A stretch of 10,188 bases of DNA from Ardenticatenales bacterium (GTDB lineage Bacteria; Chloroflexota; Anaerolineae; Ardenticatenales; Ardenticatenaceae): NCBI GenBank assembly GCA_013812995.1, contig JACCSL010000516.1, positions 1 through 10,188 on the forward strand, written 5' to 3'. Position numbers and translations under genes: made by a program. Positions 1 through 7,881 of the stretch are shown piece after piece; the first letter of the stretch is position 1; each line of letters opens with the position of its first letter. The notes beneath the pieces were generated by a model, which did not search any database, was not told the DNA's origin, and saw nothing but the letters and a program-made list of their open reading frames with translations.

Positions 1-3000
1 ACGCAGGCCCGCCTCACGGCGATTCTGGACGCCACCCCGGACTTTGTGGGCATTGCGGCTGTGGGTGGGAAACCGCTCTACATGAACCGCGCCGGAGCGG
101 AGATGGTGGGCTACACAGTGGAAGAAGTCCTCACTCATGCATCTCTTGGGGACTTCCACCCCGTCTGGGCAGAAAATTTGATCGGCACCCAAGGTATTCC
201 CATCGCCATCCGCGAGGGCACGTGGAGCGGCGAGAGTGCCCTGCTCACCAGGGATGGTCGAGAGATTCCCGTCTCCCAGGTCATCATCTCCCACAAAACG
301 AGCGATGGCGAGGTATCCTATATATCAACGATTGCGCGTGACATCACCGAGCAGAAGAAAACAGCGGAGGAGTTACAGCAATTTGCTGAACAACTCCGCA
401 CGGCGGCGGAATCCGCCGCGCAGATCAATGCCATCCTGGACCCGGACGAGCTCCTCCAGCACACCACAACGCTCCTGCAAGAGCGCTTCGATCTCTACCA
501 TGTGCATATCTACCTCCTGGACGAGATGCAGCGAGTCCTTGTCATGCGCGCAGGCTCGGGAGAGGTCGGGCGGCAGCTACGGCAGCAGGGGCACACCATC
601 CCCATCGATCAGGAGCATAGCCTTGTGGCGCGTGCGGCCCGAAGCCAGGATGTGATTCTCGTGAATGATGTCACGGCGGAGGCCGACTTCCTGCCCAATC
701 CGCTTCTGCCCAACACCCGCTCCGAGGTCGCGGTGCCGCTCGTGGCGGCGGGTCGTGTGCTGGGTGTCCTGGATGTGCAGGATGACCAGGCGAACCGTTT
801 CACTCCCTCGGACCTGGATGTGTTCCGCACGCTCGCGAGCCAGGTGGCGACCGCGCTGGAAAACGCACGCCTCTTCGAGCAGGTCGAACAGAACCTCATC
901 GAGGCCAAGATCCGCTTCGAGGTGAGTCAGGCGCTGGCGGGAACCCAATCGGAGGAGGATGCGCTCGACACCATCCTGGAGCGTGCTGGCTTCTACCCGA
1001 AAGCGCAGGTATCGCTCTTTCTCTTCGACCCCACGTCAGAGGAGCAAGCCTTTGTCGTCCATGACACACGCTCCTTCCGCAGCAATCTCACCCCGCTCCC
1101 GAAGGGGGTCCGCTTCCCCGTCAGTGAGTTCCCTGTGATCGGGCAGTTGGTTTCGCCCGATGATATTCTCGTCTCTGATAATGTCCACAATGATGGGCGT
1201 TTTGACGAGAAGATGCGCAATGTGCTCCGGCAGAGCGGGGCCATCAGCGGCGCGATTATCCCGCTGACCATAGGCGATGAATGGATCGGCATCATCTCGG
1301 CGACCTCGCGCGAGGAGGGCTACTTTGACGAGCAGAAGCTCTTCCTCTATCGCCTGCTGACCACGCAGGGCGCGGTGGCGGTACGCGCGGCGCGGCTGCG
1401 GGAGGCCCGTGAGCAGGCGCGGGCGGAAGCGGAGCAGGAACGCACCCTGCTCGACGGCATTCTGACGAACCTGCCTGTGGGTGTTTTTGTGACCAACCGC
1501 GCGGGTGTGCCCATCCGGGTGAACGAGAAAGCATCTGAGCTGCTGGGACGCGGGATTCGTGGGGAGGCAGGCAACTACACGGAGATTTATGATGTGATCC
1601 ACCGCGAGAGCGGCGAGATCTACCCCGAGCAGAAGCTCCCGCTCGTGCAAACTTTGATGGATGGGCAGCAACACAGCGCCGATGATCTGGCCGTGCGCAA
1701 GCCGGATGGGACGATGGTGAACCTCCTGGTCAACTCCGGCCCCGTGCTTGACCCTGCCGGTGAGATGCTGGGGGCCATCGTCGCCTTCAGTGACATCACC
1801 GAGCGGGTGCGCGCCGAGGAGTCACTGACACGCTTTACGAACCAACTGCGTACCGCTGCCGAGCTGGCAAGTCAGGTCAACGCGATTCTCGATCCCAATG
1901 AGCTGCTCCAGCAGACCGTGGACCTCCTGAAAGAGCGCTTTGGGCTCTACCATGTCCATGTTTACCTATTGGATGAGGTCAGCGGTCAACTCCTCATCCG
2001 GGCAGGGTCCGGCGAGGTCGGGCGGCAGCTGCGCGAGCGGGGACACTCCCTATCCATCGACCGGGAGCAAAGTCTGGTGGCGCGCGCGGCACGCACCCGC
2101 GAGGTGGTCCTCGTGGATGATGTCGCGGCAGAAGCTGGCTTCTTGCCCAACCCGCTCCTGCCTGATACACGCACGGAGGCGGCCGTGCCACTTCTGGCGG
2201 GGGGCAAGGTGCTGGGGGTCTTCGACGTGCAGGACGATGAACCAAACCGCTTCAGTTCTTCAGACCTGGATGTGTTCCGTACCCTGGCCGGCCAGGTTGC
2301 CACCGCGCTGGAAAATGCACGCCTCTTCGAGGAGGTGCAAAAGAGCCTTGAGGAGACCGCGATTCGCTTCCAGGTCAGTCAGGCGCTGGCCGGAACGCAG
2401 ACGGAAGACGATGTGCTGGACGCGATGATCCAGCAGGCTGGCTTCTACCCCGAGGCCCAGGTGATGATCTCGCCCATCGATCCCGAGGCAGAGGAACAAA
2501 CCTTCGTCGTCAAGCGGGTGGATTCCTTCAGCAGCGGGCTGATGCCCATCCCAATGGATGTGCGGATTACGATTCGCGAAATGCCCCTGCTTCAGCATCT
2601 CTCGGCAGATCAGATCTTTGTTGCGTCGGACATCGAGACGGATGAGCGCTACGATGAGGCTAGTCAAGCCATGTCCAAGGCAGTGGGCAACCGAAGTGCT
2701 ATGGTTGTACCAATGGTGGTAGGCGGAGAGTGGCTCGGAAACCTGGTCGCGACTTCGCCTGAAGTGGGGTACTTCGACGACTATCGCAAGCAGTTCCTCT
2801 ATCGCTCGCTCGCGGAGCAGGGAGCGGTGGCGCTCCGCACGTCGCGTCTCTTTGATGAGACGCAGCGCACAGCGGCGCGTCTGCGCGAGTTGGACCGCCT
2901 GAAGAGCGAGTTCCTGGCAAACATGAGTCATGAGCTGCGCACGCCGCTCAACTCCATCATCGGATATGCCGAAATCCTGCTGATGGGGATCAATGGCGAA

Positions 3001-3600
3001 CTGAGCGACGATGTGCAGGAAGATGTACAGGCCATCCGGAGCAGCGGCCAGCACCTCCTGCGCCTCATCAATGATATCCTGGACCTCGCTAAAATCGAGG
3101 CCGGGCGGATGACATTGGAGTGGGAAAATGTTTCCCTCTCCTCCGTTCTGGACGAGGTGCGCAGCAACAATATCAGCCTCATCCACAACAAGCCGATCGA
3201 GTTGGTCGTCGAGATCGAGGAAGATCTGCCCCAGATTCGGGGGGACAGCCTGCGACTGAATCAAATCCTCACCAATCTTCTCTCCAATGCCATCAAATTC
3301 ACCAATAACGGCCGGGTCTGGCTGCGCGCCTACCAGGAAAATGGCAACATCGCGCTGGAGGTAGCGGATACCGGTATTGGCATGAGTGAGCGGGACCTGG
3401 TAACAATCTTCGAGGAGTTCCGGCAGGTGGATGGCTCCAGCACCCGGCGGGTTGAGGGAACAGGTCTGGGGCTTGCCATTACACGACACCTTGTTCAGAT
3501 GCATGGTGGGAGCATCGCGGTGGAAAGCGAGTTGGGCAAGGGGAGCACCTTCACCGTAACGTTGCCAGCTCCGCAGGAAACCGAAAATCAAGGTGGGTGA
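1..3600 (+). CDS. Multi-domain PAS/GAF sensor histidine kinase, 5' end outside the window
   Basis: The frame is open from base 1 and already reads PAS sequence (TQARLTAILDATPDFVGI), so the true start lies upstream and the GTG at 46 is internal. Counting the codon at base 1 as residue 1, the order is PAS (about 4-118), GAF (140-292), divergent GAF (300-465), PAS (481-605), GAF (624-776), divergent GAF (784-945), HisKA (964-1030) and HATPase_c (1080-1192). The H-box is NMSHELRTPLN with the phospho-accepting His at residue 977 (codon 2929-2931). The N-box NLLSNAIKF, G1 box DTGIGM and G2 box GTGLGLAI are intact, so it should be catalytically active. The PAS-GAF-GAF block occurs twice, 484 codons apart. 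No membrane segment or receiver domain is visible, which suggests a cytoplasmic sensor, though the missing N-terminus could change that. It is three bases upstream of the next kinase gene and probably co-translated with it. The ligands of the PAS and GAF domains cannot be inferred. Confidence 0.95.
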   Translation, partial: TQARLTAILDATPDFVGIAAVGGKPLYMNRAGAEMVGYTVEEVLTHASLGDFHPVWAENLIGTQGIPIAIREGTWSGESALLTRDGREIPVSQVIISHKTSDGEVSYISTIARDITEQKKTAEELQQFAEQLRTAAESAAQINAILDPDELLQHTTTLLQERFDLYHVHIYLLDEMQRVLVMRAGSGEVGRQLRQQGHTIPIDQEHSLVARAARSQDVILVNDVTAEADFLPNPLLPNTRSEVAVPLVAAGRVLGVLDVQDDQANRFTPSDLDVFRTLASQVATALENARLFEQVEQNLIEAKIRFEVSQALAGTQSEEDALDTILERAGFYPKAQVSLFLFDPTSEEQAFVVHDTRSFRSNLTPLPKGVRFPVSEFPVIGQLVSPDDILVSDNVHNDGRFDEKMRNVLRQSGAISGAIIPLTIGDEWIGIISATSREEGYFDEQKLFLYRLLTTQGAVAVRAARLREAREQARAEAEQERTLLDGILTNLPVGVFVTNRAGVPIRVNEKASELLGRGIRGEAGNYTEIYDVIHRESGEIYPEQKLPLVQTLMDGQQHSADDLAVRKPDGTMVNLLVNSGPVLDPAGEMLGAIVAFSDITERVRAEESLTRFTNQLRTAAELASQVNAILDPNELLQQTVDLLKERFGLYHVHVYLLDEVSGQLLIRAGSGEVGRQLRERGHSLSIDREQSLVARAARTREVVLVDDVAAEAGFLPNPLLPDTRTEAAVPLLAGGKVLGVFDVQDDEPNRFSSSDLDVFRTLAGQVATALENARLFEEVQKSLEETAIRFQVSQALAGTQTEDDVLDAMIQQAGFYPEAQVMISPIDPEAEEQTFVVKRVDSFSSGLMPIPMDVRITIREMPLLQHLSADQIFVASDIETDERYDEASQAMSKAVGNRSAMVVPMVVGGEWLGNLVATSPEVGYFDDYRKQFLYRSLAEQGAVALRTSRLFDETQRTAARLRELDRLKSEFLANMSHELRTPLNSIIGYAEILLMGINGELSDDVQEDVQAIRSSGQHLLRLINDILDLAKIEAGRMTLEWENVSLSSVLDEVRSNNISLIHNKPIELVVEIEEDLPQIRGDSLRLNQILTNLLSNAIKFTNNGRVWLRAYQENGNIALEVADTGIGMSERDLVTIFEEFRQVDGSSTRRVEGTGLGLAITRHLVQMHGGSIAVESELGKGSTFTVTLPAPQETENQGG
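382..2880 (+). repeat. Internal tandem duplication of a PAS-GAF-GAF module within the kinase gene
   Basis: The stretch starting at 382 (FAEQLRTAAESAAQINAILD) recurs from 1834 (FTNQLRTAAELASQVNAILD), an offset of 1452 bases or 484 codons. The match runs through the first GAF (both contain RAGSGEVGRQLR, LVARAAR, FLPNPLLP, SSDLDVFRTLA or PSDLDVFRTLA, and QVATALENARLFE) and into the second, divergent GAF (RFEVSQALAGTQ against RFQVSQALAGTQ). Similarity fades in the distal part of the second GAF and in the PAS domains. This is a protein-level repeat made by duplication within the gene, not a mobile element. A third copy of the GAF lies in the neighbouring kinase gene. Confidence 0.85.
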
Positions 3601-3603
3601 TTG

Positions 3604-5247
3604 ATGCGCCGTTCCGCGCTTCCCCCATTCCGTCACTGGTTCTCGCGCCAGGAAAGCCTGATTATCATCGGGTCGGCCGTGATCTACATCGTGCTGTTCC
3701 TGGGCGGCTATCGCCAGTTCGGGGCGAGCCTGGCGGCGCTGGCGCTCCTGCCTGGTAGCGTGATGGCCTGGTATCTAGGCCGCCATCTCAAGGTAGGCGT
3801 CGTCGCGGTGGTCGTCATGGCCGAGATGGCCTTGATCAACCTGTTTCTATTTACGGCGACGGGGTATAGGGACCCGATAGGGGGTGTTATTGGCTCTCAG
3901 GGCATCTCCGGGACCCTCGCGGTGGGCATCTTTGGTGCAGTGATTGCCTGGCTGGGCCAGGTGCTTGAGCAGCGAACCCGCTTGGCCACGCAGCTGCGCA
4001 CCGCCACCGAGTTGAGCCAGCAGCTCAATCATATCCATGAGATCAACCCCCTGCTGGAGCAGGTTGCCACGCTCCTCCAGAGCCGCTTCTCGCTCTACTA
4101 CGTTCAGATCTTTCTACTAGGAGCGCAGCCGCAGGATCTGGTGATGCGGGCAGGCTCGGGCGAGGCGGGTCGCAAGCTCCGGGAGAGCCGCTACACGATC
4201 TCCGCCGGGCAGGGGCCGAGCATCGTTATGAAAGCCGCAGACTCCCGCAAAAGCATTCTGTCCAATGATACGCGAACAGATACCTCCTTTCTTCCCCATG
4301 CCATGCTGCCCAAGACGCGCTCGGAGCTTGCTCTGCCCCTGATTTCCCATGACAAGCTCCTTGGGGTTCTTGATCTCCAGGATGATCAAGTGAACGGCTT
4401 CCGGCCCGAAGACATCGACATCTTCAATGTTCTGGCCGGGCAGATCGCGACAGCCCTGGAAAATGCGCAGCTCATTGAGGCGCTAGAGCATACCGCTGCC
4501 CAACTCCGCGAGGCCAATAACCAGAAGAGTCGCTTCCTCGCCAATATGAGCCACGAGCTGCGTACGCCGCTCAACTCTATCATCGGCTATACCGAGATTT
4601 TGCTGATGGGAATCAGCGGCGAGCTGCCCGAGGCGGTGATGGAGGACATCGGCGCGATTCAGGCGGGCGGCCAGCACCTTCTGCGGCTCATCAATGACAT
4701 CCTGGACCTCGCCAAGATTGAGGCCGGGCGGATGACGCTGGAAAAGGAAACTGTCGAGGTTGCCGCGCTTGTTGAGGAGGTCAAAACGAGTTCGATGAGT
4801 CTACTTCGGAACAAGAACGTGTCGATGAGCACCGAGGTAGAGGAGGGACTTCCCACCCTCTGGGTAGATCACGTCCGATTGAGTCAGGTGCTGACCAACC
4901 TGCTCTCGAACGCTATCAAGTTTACCAATGAGGGCAAGGTTCGCGTTCGAGCCTACCAGGCCAACGGCTCCGTCGCCATTGAGGTCGCGGACTCCGGTAT
5001 CGGGATGACCCCGGAAGGAATGGCCTCTCTCTTCCAGGAATTCCAGCAGGTAGATGACTCCAACACCCGGCGGGCCACGGGTACGGGTCTGGGGCTCGCG
5101 ATCACGCGCCACCTCGTGCAGATGCACGGGGGGGAGATCGTTGTGGCAAGCGAGCTGGGCAAAGGCAGCACGTTCACGGTAAAATTGCCAGTTGAAAGGA
5201 CACAGACCGCGCCGGAGGCAAAAGCAGAAGCCCCCGTTGGCTCCTGA
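3604..5247 (+). CDS. Membrane-anchored GAF sensor histidine kinase
   Basis: I chose ATG 3604 because AGGTGGG (3591-3597) lies six bases upstream; TTG 3601 is the alternative and changes one residue. The 547-residue product has four hydrophobic segments (about 19-35, 38-57, 63-84 and 100-119), with almost no extracytoplasmic sequence between them. These are followed by a GAF domain (140-292), HisKA (307-372) with H-box NMSHELRTPLN and His317, and HATPase_c (408-530) with N-box NLLSNAIKF (Asn436), DSGIGM and GTGLGLAI. It ends in an Ala/Pro/Glu-rich tail. All kinase motifs are present. GAF and kinase core are close to those of the upstream gene (shared stretches include SHELRTPLNSIIGY, GQHLLRLINDILDLAKIEAG and LAITRHLVQMHGG), so the two probably arose by duplication and may phosphorylate the same receivers. 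The membrane part could sense the bilayer or only anchor the protein. It resembles no named sensor module that I recognise. Confidence 0.95.
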   Translation: MRRSALPPFRHWFSRQESLIIIGSAVIYIVLFLGGYRQFGASLAALALLPGSVMAWYLGRHLKVGVVAVVVMAEMALINLFLFTATGYRDPIGGVIGSQGISGTLAVGIFGAVIAWLGQVLEQRTRLATQLRTATELSQQLNHIHEINPLLEQVATLLQSRFSLYYVQIFLLGAQPQDLVMRAGSGEAGRKLRESRYTISAGQGPSIVMKAADSRKSILSNDTRTDTSFLPHAMLPKTRSELALPLISHDKLLGVLDLQDDQVNGFRPEDIDIFNVLAGQIATALENAQLIEALEHTAAQLREANNQKSRFLANMSHELRTPLNSIIGYTEILLMGISGELPEAVMEDIGAIQAGGQHLLRLINDILDLAKIEAGRMTLEKETVEVAALVEEVKTSSMSLLRNKNVSMSTEVEEGLPTLWVDHVRLSQVLTNLLSNAIKFTNEGKVRVRAYQANGSVAIEVADSGIGMTPEGMASLFQEFQQVDDSNTRRATGTGLGLAITRHLVQMHGGEIVVASELGKGSTFTVKLPVERTQTAPEAKAEAPVGS

Positions 5248-5273
5248 TGGCGCTTGCTAGGTAGGTAATTGCT

Positions 5274-7406
5274 ATGGATACATTATTCAATTCAGTTCGC
5301 TGTCTGGAGTGCGGTCATGAGATGGAGGCGGATCTCTATGGCAGCCGCTGTAGTGAGTGTGGCAGTGGCTGGCTTGATGCACGCTATCGCTATGAGGCAC
5401 TGCCCGCGAATTGGCCTGCCCTACTAGCGAGCCGCCCCACAAACCTGTGGCGCTACCGTGAGCTTCTCCCCTTCCCGGACGGGATTCGACCCGTCTCGCT
5501 GGGGGAGGGCTGGACCCCGCTGACGCCCGCCGAGGGGCTGGAACGAGAGTTTGAGCATCAAGGGCTCTGGATCAAGGATGAGCGGCAACAGCCCACGAGT
5601 TCCTTCAAAGATCGCCAAGCCGCGCTGACGGTGAGCGCCCTCAAGGCGCGTGGAATCGATGAGATGGTGCTTGCCTCGACGGGCAACGCGGCCGCCGCCT
5701 ATGCGGCCTTCTGCGCGCGGGCCGGGATCAAGCTGTGGGTCTTCCTCACCAGCAGCGTCCCCGCTGAGAAGATGCGCGAGCTCGCCCTCTACGGGGCCGA
5801 GGTGGTCAAGATCACGGGCACCTACGACCAGGCAAAGGGCATCGCCGCCAACTTCGCGGCCCGGCGCGGCATTCACTTTGACCTGGGGGCCAAGGCACTC
5901 CCGGGCAAAGAGAGTATGAAGACGATAGCCTTCGAGATCGTGGAGCAGATGGGCTGGCGCGCCCCGGACTGGTACATCCAGGCAGTCTCGGGCGGCATTG
6001 GGCCGCTGGGGGTGCTCAAGGGTTTCACAGAGCTGTACCAGGTAGGGCTGATCGACCGTATCCCGAAGCTGGGCATCGTGCAGGTGCAGGGGTGCGCCCC
6101 GATGGTTCAGGCGTGGCAGCAGGGGTTGTCCCAGGCGGAGCCGGTTCAGCCCGACACCCTCATCACGGTGCTCGCTACGGGTGATCCCGGCTTTTCCTAC
6201 ACCATCCTCAAGGCGGCCAACGACGAGCATGGGGGTGCGATGGTTGCCGTCAGCGATGGGGAGGCATTCCGGGCCATGCGACGCCTCGCCCGAACCGAGG
6301 GTCTCTCCGTAGAACCAGCGGCCAGTGTGGCCTTCGCAGGGCTGGAGAAGCTTTTCGAGGGACGATTTATCACCTCCGGGGAGCAGGTTGTTATTAACTG
6401 TTCGGGTCACACCTTCAGCGCGGAGAAGCACACGCTGGAGGATCGCTATGTGTTGAACCTGGAGATGGAAACACAGGCAGCGTCCACCTCGGAGGTCGCT
6501 ACGGTATCACGCCCCTATCAGGAAGGGCTGACCGAGGCGCTCAAGCAGTTGGACGAGCAGGTTACCAGTATCGTTGTCATCGACGATAACCCGCATGACA
6601 GCCGCCTGATCCGTCGCCTGCTCCAGAGCTACAAAAATTACCGCGTTTTTGAGGCGCACAATGGCCCCGACGGCATCGATCTGGTTCGCCAGCGCCAACC
6701 GGACCTCGTGGTGCTGGACCTGACGCTTCCGGACATGGATGGCTTCTCCATCCTCTCGGCGCTGAAGGCCGATGAGCGTACCCGTGAGATTCCGGTGATT
6801 ATCATCTCGGCCAAGACGCTGACGGATGAGGAGCGTACCCATCTGCGCCGCCTCACCGAATCGATCTGGCAGAAGGGCAACTTCAGCATTCAGGAACTCA
6901 TTCACCATGTGGTGGATGTCATGGGGGGGGAAGTCGAGCAGCCAGACGCACCGCTGACCACCACCCCGCGCGAGATTGTGGACAAGATGACCGAGGCGTT
7001 CGCCTGGGCCTCCAAGGAAACCGCCTCGAAGGAGCAGCCGCGCATCCTCGTCGTCGATGACAATCGCCTGGATGCACGGCTGCTGCGCCGTCTGTTCGAG
7101 GCCCGGCAGCGCTTCAAGGTGGCCGAGGCACACTCCACGGCAGAGGCCCTGGCGGCCCTGGCGGAAACCACCCCCGATCTGATTATCCTGGATCTGGTGC
7201 TGCCGGATGGCAGTGGGGAAGAGCTGCTCAAATCGCTGCGCAACCGCGCCGAAACGCGCGACGTACCCGTAATCGTCGTCTCGGCCAAACTGATGGACTC
7301 GGCCCTGCGCGCGGAGCTCGCCGAACAAACCGATTCGGTCTGGGACAAGGGAACGATGGATCGCAGCAGTCTTCTTGCTCATGTCGAAACAATGCTCTCG
7401 GAGTAA
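5274..7406 (+). CDS. Threonine-synthase-like PLP enzyme fused to two response-regulator receiver domains
   Basis: ATG 5274 follows AGGTAGG (5259-5265) by eight bases and begins a 710-residue protein. Residues 1-392 resemble a complete fold-type II PLP enzyme of the threonine synthase family. There is an N-terminal zinc-ribbon pattern (Cys10, Cys13, Cys26, Cys29), the motif LGEGWTPL, the PLP lysine Lys112 in SSFKDR, the ASTGNAAAAYAAF loop with Asn138, a glycine loop SGGIGPLG (239-246), EGLSVEPAA (342-350) and a C-terminal SGH (Ser377). After a short linker come receiver 1 (431-551: Asp437/Asp438, phospho-acceptor Asp482, Ser512, Lys534) and receiver 2 (588-710: Asp595/Asp596, Asp640, Ser670, Lys692). 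Both receivers keep all phosphorylation residues. The frame is continuous and the fusion point has no stop. Threonine synthase converts O-phosphohomoserine to threonine; here the usual NPYRIEGQKT-type substrate loop reads ALPGKESMKT, so another phosphorylated or amino-acid substrate, or a pure sensing role, is possible. Position between two kinases and a stand-alone receiver suggests control by phosphorylation. The domain calls are firm; the reaction is not. Confidence 0.9.
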   Translation: MDTLFNSVRCLECGHEMEADLYGSRCSECGSGWLDARYRYEALPANWPALLASRPTNLWRYRELLPFPDGIRPVSLGEGWTPLTPAEGLEREFEHQGLWIKDERQQPTSSFKDRQAALTVSALKARGIDEMVLASTGNAAAAYAAFCARAGIKLWVFLTSSVPAEKMRELALYGAEVVKITGTYDQAKGIAANFAARRGIHFDLGAKALPGKESMKTIAFEIVEQMGWRAPDWYIQAVSGGIGPLGVLKGFTELYQVGLIDRIPKLGIVQVQGCAPMVQAWQQGLSQAEPVQPDTLITVLATGDPGFSYTILKAANDEHGGAMVAVSDGEAFRAMRRLARTEGLSVEPAASVAFAGLEKLFEGRFITSGEQVVINCSGHTFSAEKHTLEDRYVLNLEMETQAASTSEVATVSRPYQEGLTEALKQLDEQVTSIVVIDDNPHDSRLIRRLLQSYKNYRVFEAHNGPDGIDLVRQRQPDLVVLDLTLPDMDGFSILSALKADERTREIPVIIISAKTLTDEERTHLRRLTESIWQKGNFSIQELIHHVVDVMGGEVEQPDAPLTTTPREIVDKMTEAFAWASKETASKEQPRILVVDDNRLDARLLRRLFEARQRFKVAEAHSTAEALAALAETTPDLIILDLVLPDGSGEELLKSLRNRAETRDVPVIVVSAKLMDSALRAELAEQTDSVWDKGTMDRSSLLAHVETMLSE
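6923..6930 (+). other. Run of eight G in the linker between the two receiver domains
   Basis: Eight consecutive G encode the Gly-Gly at residues 551-552, exactly at the end of receiver 1. A one-base slip here would leave the PLP enzyme and receiver 1 intact and put receiver 2 out of frame. Similar C8 runs occur at 7551-7558 and 8369-8376, so in this GC-rich DNA the run may mean nothing. Confidence 0.5.
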
Positions 7407-7410
7407 CTTG

Positions 7411-7779
7411 ATGGATGCCAAAACCGTTCTCTACATTGAAGACAATTTCCACAACCGCCGCCTGGTTCGCAAGATTCTGGAATCGCGCGGCTACACCGTC
7501 ATTGAGGCAGAAGATGGGTTGACGGGGCTGGACATGGTGCGGGAACTTCGCCCCCCCCTGGTGCTGATGGACATCGGTCTGCCAGGGATGGATGGCCTGG
7601 AGGTGACCGGGCGCATCAAGGGAGATGCCGAACTGCGTCACATCCCGGTGATTGCGCTGACCGCCTCCGCCATGCGCGGCGACCGGGAGCGCTTCCTGGA
7701 GGCGGGCTGCGATGACTACCTGTCCAAACCTATCCAGCCGATGGAACTGCTCAATCTCATTGCCACTTACCTGCCATAA
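7411..7779 (+). CDS. Stand-alone CheY/DivK-like response regulator receiver
   Basis: ATG 7411 is chosen because GGAG (7400-7403) lies seven bases upstream and the protein then begins directly with the first receiver strand (KTVLYIEDN); the open frame further upstream overlaps the preceding gene. The 122-residue product is one receiver domain with no output domain. It has the acidic pair Glu10/Asp11, phospho-acceptor Asp54 in LVLMDIGLPGMDG, Thr84 in ALTASAM and Lys106 in YLSKP. Glu in place of the first Asp is common in DivK-like regulators. The sequence is closer to the canonical receiver type (Thr, K-P) than the two receivers fused to the PLP enzyme (Ser, K-G), so it may serve a different step, such as a shuttle or phosphate sink for the two kinases. 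The gap to the upstream stop codon is four bases and an intrinsic terminator follows, making it the last gene of the operon. Confidence 0.95.
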   Translation: MDAKTVLYIEDNFHNRRLVRKILESRGYTVIEAEDGLTGLDMVRELRPPLVLMDIGLPGMDGLEVTGRIKGDAELRHIPVIALTASAMRGDRERFLEAGCDDYLSKPIQPMELLNLIATYLP

Positions 7780-7802
7780 GCGGCCTCTTGTGAGGGAACT
7801 AG

Positions 7803-7831
7803 AACCTTCCTCCTTTTGGGGGAAGGTTTTT
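7803..7831 (+). terminator. Intrinsic (rho-independent) terminator of the signalling operon
   Basis: AACCTTCC (7803-7810) pairs perfectly with GGAAGGTT (7821-7828). The stem extends inward through TCC/GGG (one T-G pair) around a TTTT loop (7814-7817), giving about 11 pairs. A T-run follows immediately (7827-7831). It lies 24 bases after the receiver stop codon. Confidence 0.88.
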
Positions 7832-7881
7832 GTGTGGCACTCCTCGCGCTGCCACCATTCCCTTCTACCCAGGAATCACTC

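Noticed and set aside
2260..3636. Long minus-strand open frame (458 codons) opposite the kinase core
   Set aside because: It lies wholly over well-supported kinase domains on the plus strand, has no recognisable family motifs and is expected from GC-rich codon bias.
5247..5273. Possible promoter or attenuator between the second kinase and the PLP fusion gene
   Set aside because: The gap is only 26 bases and holds just a ribosome binding site; no hairpin or promoter elements are seen.
5424..6431. Long minus-strand open frame opposite the PLP domain
   Set aside because: Antisense shadow of a clearly conserved enzyme; composition is rich in Gly, Leu, Arg and His without domain signals.
6507..7421. 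Minus-strand open frame opposite the two receivers
   Set aside because: Shadow of the receiver coding frame; no ribosome binding site or motif supports it.
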